From Calothrix anomala FACHB-343 (GTDB lineage: Bacteria > Cyanobacteriota > Cyanobacteriia > Cyanobacteriales > Nostocaceae): 58,382 nucleotides of DNA. Shown one piece after another: positions 53,455-58,382 of the stretch. The notes under the pieces are model-generated. The model had not been told where the DNA came from. It saw only the letters and a program-made list of their open reading frames with translations, and made no database searches. The position numbers were made by a program, and so were the translations under genes. Numbering within the stretch: the stretch's first letter is position 1; every line of letters starts with the position of its first letter. Location of the stretch: positions 1 to 58,382 of the forward strand of contig NZ_JACJQG010000065.1 in assembly GCF_014696435.1 (NCBI RefSeq), given 5' to 3'.

Positions 53455-54036
53455 TTAACTAGGTGGTAAAGGAAGTTTAGATGGATGAGGTTTTAGTGTG
53501 TTATCTAGATTGCCTCCTGAAAATAAAACTGTACGTCTTTGAAAATTCTCATAATTTGCGATACAAGTATTCAAGCGATCTAGAATTCCTTCACGGACTT
53601 CACGCTCTATCGAATACTTCCTTTCTCGATGTTTAAAAACAGAAATATGATCCAGAAATAGGGTTATTGCTTGATAGATAAGTCTCAAATTATGAAGAGA
53701 ACTAGCTGCTGTTAATTGGACAGCCAAAAAACGGAACTGGCTACTAATCTTGCTGGCTTGCTCCTTAGTTAGTCCATGATCTGAATAGTGATAACCGATG
53801 ACTTCTGCCATATACTGAGCGTGTTTAGCTGCGTCATGAATTTGAAACTGGGCTTTCTCAATAGGAGCCAGGATTTTATCCATTAATAGTTCGGCTGCAA
53901 ATTGATCTCGAATATTCGAGTCAGCAATAATCGAAAGCTCCTGCAATTTTTGCTCATGTTTTCTACGATCTTCTTCTTGAAGTTGATCTAGAATCTTTTC
54001 AACAAGATTTACTCCTAAAAACATTTGGTCTAACAT
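53455..54036 (-). CDS. Hypothetical helical protein
   Basis: A 193-residue protein that I do not recognise. It starts MLDQMFLGVNLVEKILDQLQ, is rich in predicted helix and Gln/Lys/Glu, and has a charged segment EEDRRKHEQKLQE near residues 20-35. A middle region with His residues (HDAAKHAQYMAEVIGYHYSDH) and a Pro-rich C-terminus (PHPSKLPLPPS) follow. No signal peptide or transmembrane helix is evident. It lies on the minus strand within the nifD element, convergent with the toxin gene. It is called on length, ATG start and amino-acid composition only. Confidence 0.6.
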   Translation of the reverse strand: MLDQMFLGVNLVEKILDQLQEEDRRKHEQKLQELSIIADSNIRDQFAAELLMDKILAPIEKAQFQIHDAAKHAQYMAEVIGYHYSDHGLTKEQASKISSQFRFLAVQLTAASSLHNLRLIYQAITLFLDHISVFKHRERKYSIEREVREGILDRLNTCIANYENFQRRTVLFSGGNLDNTLKPHPSKLPLPPS

Positions 54037-54132
54037 AATTTTTGTATTTTCTAGCAGAACTGATTTACTTTTAATATAAAGGGTAAGTTTGGTTGATTAT
54101 AATTATTATATAGTTATATGTTGGTGCATTTG

Positions 54133-54169
54133 CATATTTCAGGCATTATGAGAAATGCGATCGCTAAAT
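54133..54169. repeat. 37-bp repeat with HIP1, copy 2
   Basis: Exact repeat of 53122-53158. The two copies bracket the hypothetical gene at 53455-54036 together with the second long direct repeat. Confidence 0.85.
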
Positions 54170-54206
54170 TTCAGGCTGGTGTTATTTAAGTTACGAATCC
54201 CTAATC

Positions 54207-54791
54207 TTAGCGGCTTAAGGGATTTTTATTCTGCGCTAGTGAAATTATGGTTTGCTGAATTCTCTTTAACCTTGTTTCTGGACGTTTAGCGCTCTCAATC
54301 CACGAAAGAATATTTTTCTTGGATGATTTATTCAACGCTTCAAAATACTGATTGGCTGTTTCATTAGCTGTTAATGCTAGTTTTAAATCTGCGGGAATTG
54401 TTAATGCTTCAATCGCATCTAAGCTGCTCCATGAACCATTTCCTTTTGCAGCTTCAATCTTTTTTAGCCCTGCTTCAGTCATCAAATTTTGGGTGATGAG
54501 TTCTTCGATATATTGCTTGTTTAATTTTGACCAAACACTTTTTGGTTTGCGGGGTGTAAATATTTGCATATAACGTTCTGTGTCTATAGTTTTGACCTTA
54601 CTATCAATCCAGCCAAAACATAAGGCTTCTTTTACGGCTTCGCTATATTTAACGCTTGGTTTGCCACTTTTGACTTTGTAGTATATTAGCCACACACCTA
54701 TAGAACTATGATGATTTCTCTGTAACCATTCTCGCCATTCTTGACGGTCTTTGGCATAAACGCTTTCTAGTTGATTATCAAATGTTGCCAT
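54207..54791 (-). CDS. YdeI/OmpD-associated family protein
   Basis: A 194-residue protein of the YdeI family. It has WREWLQRNHHSSIGVWLIYYK near the N-terminus, then YSEAVKEALCFGWIDSKVKT and RPKSVWSKLNKQYIEELI, and the C-terminal SWIESAKRPETRLKRI block, all typical. The family occurs widely; a link to resistance against antimicrobial peptides has been reported in enterobacteria, but the biochemical activity is not known. It is cytoplasmic by sequence. The gene stands alone on the minus strand. Confidence 0.85.
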   Translation of the reverse strand: MATFDNQLESVYAKDRQEWREWLQRNHHSSIGVWLIYYKVKSGKPSVKYSEAVKEALCFGWIDSKVKTIDTERYMQIFTPRKPKSVWSKLNKQYIEELITQNLMTEAGLKKIEAAKGNGSWSSLDAIEALTIPADLKLALTANETANQYFEALNKSSKKNILSWIESAKRPETRLKRIQQTIISLAQNKNPLSR

Positions 54792-54899
54792 AGCGGAAAA
54801 TTTTAAAAATTATATATGTATTATATGATTATCCAGAATTTGGCGATCGCACTCAAAAAATCATTGAATTGCCTTGCTGGAGAATGCGATCGTAATCAG

Positions 54900-55622
54900 C
54901 TAAATTTGGCTTGTACGTAACAGTTCGGCATAGGCTATCGCTGTATCTTTCATATATTGGTATTCTTCTTTAATTTTTTTGTACTGTTTATCAATAGCCC
55001 AGCCATTATCGGGAAGTAAATGTGGATCGTAGCCAGCAATTTGTCTACCAATCAACATTTCTCTAATAAATCCTATGTACACTTGTTGTAATTCTTCAGC
55101 TTTATCCAGCAAACTTTCAATTTGAGATAATGCCCTTTGATACATTCCCTGTTGACTTGCATAAAAATCTGAAGTTTCTACTAAATCAAGCAATTCGTTG
55201 GTTTTAATCCACTGCTTTTTTAAATTTAAAATTTCTGGCTCAACAAAGTTAAGATGTTCTTTGATTAAGAAGGCTATTTCTTGCGCTGCTTTGAGGTTAA
55301 CTCTACCTTGAGCATCTATTTTTTCTAAAATTGGCATACGGATAGATGCAAGATTATGCCAAGAGTAAATGTACTCAATGCCATCTGATGTCAGTTTTGG
55401 AAAAACAACTCTAATTCTCCGCTTTTCATTTACATCAAAAAAAATACCTAATTTACCTAAAGGTAAGTTGGGATAACGAGCATTTGCGCCATCAACTTCT
55501 ACAACTAAATTACTTTGAATTTGGGCTATCTTTTTCTGGGAATAGAAGAAAATCCCATATCTTACTACTAAAAGCAATATAATAAAAATTATAATAAATT
55601 CCACGTTTGTAACCACTATCAA
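54900..55622 (-). CDS. Membrane-anchored hypothetical protein
   Basis: A 240-residue protein I do not recognise. It has an N-terminal transmembrane helix (FIIIFIILLLVVRYGIFFY), then a cytosolic or periplasmic region with beta-like (ARYPNLPLGKLGIFFDVNE) and helical parts (VETSDFYASQQGMYQRALSQIE). The start is uncertain: TTG at 55622 or GTG at 55616; no ATG precedes the membrane helix. There is no clear ribosome site. It lies in the nifD element between the YdeI-like gene and a divergent sensor kinase gene. Confidence 0.6.
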   Translation of the reverse strand: MIVVTNVEFIIIFIILLLVVRYGIFFYSQKKIAQIQSNLVVEVDGANARYPNLPLGKLGIFFDVNEKRRIRVVFPKLTSDGIEYIYSWHNLASIRMPILEKIDAQGRVNLKAAQEIAFLIKEHLNFVEPEILNLKKQWIKTNELLDLVETSDFYASQQGMYQRALSQIESLLDKAEELQQVYIGFIREMLIGRQIAGYDPHLLPDNGWAIDKQYKKIKEEYQYMKDTAIAYAELLRTSQI

Positions 55623-56004
55623 CAGTTTTACTTAAAGTCTAGCATTTTACATTGCTTAGACTGAGTAGCTGGAAAAAATATGTATAATATCGATGATTGA
55701 CTAATCAGCTTGAGGAATTGCACATCCATAAGCGGGTACTTCTGGATTAGGTCTAGATGAAGATTAACTCGTGAAACTCAGGGGTAGCAGGTTTCTCTCA
55801 TCTGACAAAGATGCTCAAATTGCCTGGATAAGAAATGCGATCGCATCAATATTTATCAATATGCATCAATATAGAGTGTGATAATAAACTTTTTATGAAC
55901 CTTCGTTAATTTGTTCCTAATTGTTAAGATTTATAAGTTCTAAATGGGAAGACTGAAACTTAATAGCAACTCCTATAACACTATTCGAGATTCAACTTTC
56001 CATC
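55623..56004. other. Divergent intergenic region
   Basis: About 380 bp upstream of the histidine kinase gene and the leftward hypothetical gene. A HIP1 site lies near 55838. No gene or clear regulatory site was identified. Confidence 0.45.
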
Positions 56005-57408
56005 ATGCAGAATCCGCATTCAACAGAACTAGCAATTCAACCACTCCACCAAGAGAATATTAACCTGAAACTGATTGTAGAAGGGATTGCATCTCAGGTT
56101 GGGGAAGCTTTTTTCCAAGCTTGTGCCCATTACTTAGCTGAGGTGTTGCAAATTCAGTATGCATTGATTGCAGAGTTTGTTGATGAGACTCAGCCACGCG
56201 CTAAAGTTTTGGCATTTTGGACAGGAGAAAACTTTGGCCCCAATTTTGAATACGATTTGGCGGGAACTCCTTGTGGTGTTCTTTATGAACAAGGTTTGCA
56301 GATTTACCCTCAATGCATCCAACAAGCATTTCCAGAAGATGCAGATTTAGTTATGTTGAACGCAGAAAGCTATTTAGGCGTTCCGATTTTCAATCCTGAA
56401 GGAAAGCCTCTCGGACATATTGCAGGTTTGCATACTAAACCATTAGAACGCAGTTATGAAGAACAAGAATCGATTTTAAAAATCTTTGCGGCGCGTTCCG
56501 CAGCAGAAATTGAGCGACAGCTAGCAGAAAACGCACTGAAACAACAAAATATTTACTTGCAACAAACGCTCAAAGAATTGAAAAAAACCCAAGCACAACT
56601 AATTCAAGCAGAAAGAATGTCTAGTTTGGGACATTTGGTTGCAGGTATTGCTCATGAAATCAATAATCCTATTGGTTTTATTTATAGCAATATTGTCCAT
56701 ACTAAAGACTCTATCAATATTCTTTTAGATCTAATTGAAGCATATCAATCAGAATATCCTCATCCCTCCAGCACAATGCAAGCAAAAATTGAAGAGGCGG
56801 AAATAGACTATTTAAAGAAAGATGTTTCCAAAATGCTAAATTCTATGCAAGCAGGAAGCGATCGCATTAGGAATATTGTCCTGAGTTTACGCAATTTTTC
56901 TAGATTGGATGAATCTAGCAAGAAAGCGATAGACATAGATGAAGGCATAGAAAGTACTTTATTAATTTTGCAACATCGATTACAAGCTAATCATAATTTT
57001 CCGCCAATTCAGGTGATTAAAGAATATCAACTACTTCCCAAAGTTAACTGCTATGCAAGTCAACTTAATCAAGTGTTGATGAATATTTTGAATAATGCTA
57101 TTGATGCTTTACGTTCTGATTTTCACCCTATTTCCCAGCCAATGATTCATATTAAAACAGAGTTGGTTGTTGAAAACAATGCTGTGAGAATTTCGATTAT
57201 TGATAATGGTATGGGTATGGATGAAGCAACATTAGCTCACATTTTCGATCCATTTTTTACCACAAAACCCGTAGGTTCTGGTACTGGTTTAGGACTTTCT
57301 ATCAGCTATCAAATTATAGTTGAGCAGCATGGGGGAAAATTAAACTGTATTTCTACACCGGGAGCAGGTGCTAAATTTCAGATTGAAATACCGATGCAAT
57401 TGTCTTAA
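56005..57408 (+). CDS. GAF-domain sensor histidine kinase
   Basis: A 467-residue soluble kinase. Residues about 20-170 form a GAF-type sensor (LGVPIFNPEGKPLGHIAGLH). A coiled-coil linker (about 175-200, LKELKKTQAQLIQAERMSSL) leads to the phosphoacceptor His in GHLVAGIAHEINNPIGF. The ATPase domain has the N box (LNNAIDALRSDF), G1 (IIDNGMGMDE), F box (FDPFFTTKPVG) and G2 (GSGTGLGLSISYQI). No response regulator gene is adjacent, so the partner is elsewhere. The GAF ligand is unknown; conserved bilin-attachment Cys motifs were not evident. Confidence 0.9.
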   Translation: MQNPHSTELAIQPLHQENINLKLIVEGIASQVGEAFFQACAHYLAEVLQIQYALIAEFVDETQPRAKVLAFWTGENFGPNFEYDLAGTPCGVLYEQGLQIYPQCIQQAFPEDADLVMLNAESYLGVPIFNPEGKPLGHIAGLHTKPLERSYEEQESILKIFAARSAAEIERQLAENALKQQNIYLQQTLKELKKTQAQLIQAERMSSLGHLVAGIAHEINNPIGFIYSNIVHTKDSINILLDLIEAYQSEYPHPSSTMQAKIEEAEIDYLKKDVSKMLNSMQAGSDRIRNIVLSLRNFSRLDESSKKAIDIDEGIESTLLILQHRLQANHNFPPIQVIKEYQLLPKVNCYASQLNQVLMNILNNAIDALRSDFHPISQPMIHIKTELVVENNAVRISIIDNGMGMDEATLAHIFDPFFTTKPVGSGTGLGLSISYQIIVEQHGGKLNCISTPGAGAKFQIEIPMQLS

Positions 57409-57616
57409 GCATTTACCTATACCTTTGTTGCTTGTTGCATTCACAAATATTAGGGGCATACATTTATACATTTATATGCCCCTATCAAGCTATCTATCAC
57501 AAATATGTTACTTTTTTCGGTAGCACTTCAGCCTAAATAGAGAGGGATTGCCAAATCATTGTCAATATAATTTTGCAGACATTGAAATTATGTAGGCAAT
57601 CTTTTGCAGATACTTT

Positions 57617-58267
57617 GTGATTAAACTGACAGCTTTCAATATTAAAGTCTTGGCAGCAGTATTCATGCTCATGGATCATGTATACTCTGTGCTAATGCCA
57701 AATTTAGTCATCTTGCACTATGTTGGGCGCTTGAGTTTTCCTCTGTTTGCATGGCTTTTGGCTGAAGGCGAAAAACACACCCGAAATATATACCGCTATG
57801 GTAGTAGGTTGTTGATTGCAGCTATCATCTCTCAACCAATCTATATTATTGTTTTTAGAAAGTCATTCCTCAATATTCTCTTTACGCTGCTGATTGGATT
57901 AATAATGTTGCGTCTAGTCAGGCGTTATCCGCGATTATTGCAGCAAATTCCTATGGTAGGATTATGTGCATTGATCGCGGAAATTTTCCGTTGTGAATAT
58001 GGAGCATACGGAATTGGCGTCATTTTCTTAATGTCTCTCACCGATAAACTCAAGCCCGCAATATGGGCGCTTTCCTGGTGTATTCTGCATTTTGTTGCAT
58101 TCGTCGCTTCTGGAAATTCTCTGGCGCAAAATTTGGCAATTTTTGCAGGTATTATTGTCTTTCAATTCAATAGTAAACAAGGGCCAAGGGCTAGATGGTT
58201 TTATGCATTCTACCCAGGACATTTATTGATATTAGGTTTAATTAGACATTTTATATTTTCTACATAG
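57617..58267 (+). CDS. TraX-family membrane protein
   Basis: A 216-residue polytopic membrane protein. The start is GTG at 57617. Typical TraX pattern: FNIKVLAAVFMLMDHVYSVL at the N-terminus, then GRLSFPLFAWLLAEG, and FILGxx-like helices to the end. About six or seven helices. TraX acetylates pilin in F plasmid, but most chromosomal members are unassociated with conjugation and their substrate is unknown. No other transfer genes are nearby. Complete in the window. Confidence 0.85.
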   Translation: MIKLTAFNIKVLAAVFMLMDHVYSVLMPNLVILHYVGRLSFPLFAWLLAEGEKHTRNIYRYGSRLLIAAIISQPIYIIVFRKSFLNILFTLLIGLIMLRLVRRYPRLLQQIPMVGLCALIAEIFRCEYGAYGIGVIFLMSLTDKLKPAIWALSWCILHFVAFVASGNSLAQNLAIFAGIIVFQFNSKQGPRARWFYAFYPGHLLILGLIRHFIFST

Positions 58268-58308
58268 AAATAATCCTATAGGATTCATATTTGATTTTTG
58301 AACAAATA

Positions 58309-58382
58309 CGTAGGGTGTGTTGTCGCGCAGCGCAACGCACCAAATCCCATAATACGGTGCGTTACACTTCGTGATAACGCAC
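58309..58382. repeat. Genomic repeat (CGTAGGGTGTGTTGTCGCGC type), cut by window end
   Basis: Contains AACGCACC (58334-58341) and the opposing GGTGCGTT (about 58357-58364), giving a palindromic structure. This is a common interspersed repeat in cyanobacterial genomes. It runs off the right end. Confidence 0.6.

Noticed and set aside
57617-58267. Conjugation locus suggested by TraX
   Set aside because: Chromosomal TraX homologues are common and no relaxase, coupling protein or pilus genes accompany it.

Overview
This window comes from a filamentous, heterocyst-forming cyanobacterium (Nostocales). The evidence is a nif operon in the Anabaena/Nostoc order (fdxN remnant, nifS, nifU, glbN, nifH, nifD), an XisF-type excision recombinase next to nifS, very many HIP1 octamers (GCGATCGC), heptameric short tandem repeats between genes, and small palindromic repeats. 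No rRNA, tRNA or CRISPR array was seen.

Both developmentally excised nif elements are present in their unexcised, vegetative-cell form. The 3' end of fdxN survives at about 46354-46416, with the pentamer TATTC at its junction and xisF 48 bp away reading leftward. Neither the 5' part of fdxN nor nifB is in the window. By simple synteny everything from base 1 to about 46358 is therefore the interior of one fdxN element of at least 46 kb. nifD is cut at the known 11-bp core GGATTACTCCG (52132-52142), so everything to the right is the start of a nifD element whose far end, nifD 3' part and nifK lie outside.

Inside the fdxN element, from the left: sugar metabolism (a truncated GH63-like glucosidase, an SDR glucose dehydrogenase, a secreted PQQ-type sugar dehydrogenase); a redox group (lipoprotein Mn-SOD, NOX/FRE-like membrane reductase, 50-residue membrane protein); a holin-fold membrane protein, a universal stress protein and an orphan sensory-rhodopsin transducer homologue. 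A signalling block at 8.7-16.3 kb holds a Ser/Thr kinase, a DUF1822 protein, a sigma-70-like factor and a divergent caspase-like protein. The kinase and the caspase share the same C-terminal repeat domain. Next come a c-heme HAMP sensor without an output domain, a PhnD-like lipoprotein, and an MFS-FHA fusion.

The centrepiece, at 21.4-34.2 kb, is a gene cluster of the indolocarbazole/bisindole type: tryptophan oxidase (RebO/StaO/VioA family), chromopyrrolate-synthase-like ferritin-fold protein (RebD/StaD/VioB), FAD monooxygenase (RebC/StaC-like) and cytochrome P450 (RebP/StaP-like), in the order O-D-C-P. Extra GST, VOC and second P450 genes lie in the same direction. Divergent from it are an MFS exporter and five aromatic-pathway genes (DAHP synthase, fused trpEG, trpC, trpA, trpB) that would supply tryptophan. 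A porin gene follows, then xisF. If the element boundaries are right, a tryptophan-dimer pathway with its own precursor supply is carried on DNA that is deleted from the chromosome when a cell becomes a heterocyst.

The nif section encodes the cysteine desulfurase and scaffold for nitrogenase Fe-S clusters (NifS, NifU), the truncated haemoglobin GlbN, the Fe protein NifH and most of NifD. A perfect 12-bp stem-loop lies upstream of nifH. The nifD element opens with a RHH-antitoxin/MazF-toxin pair flanked by two near-identical copies of about 196 bp. Hypothetical proteins, a YdeI-like protein, a GAF histidine kinase and a TraX-family membrane protein follow.
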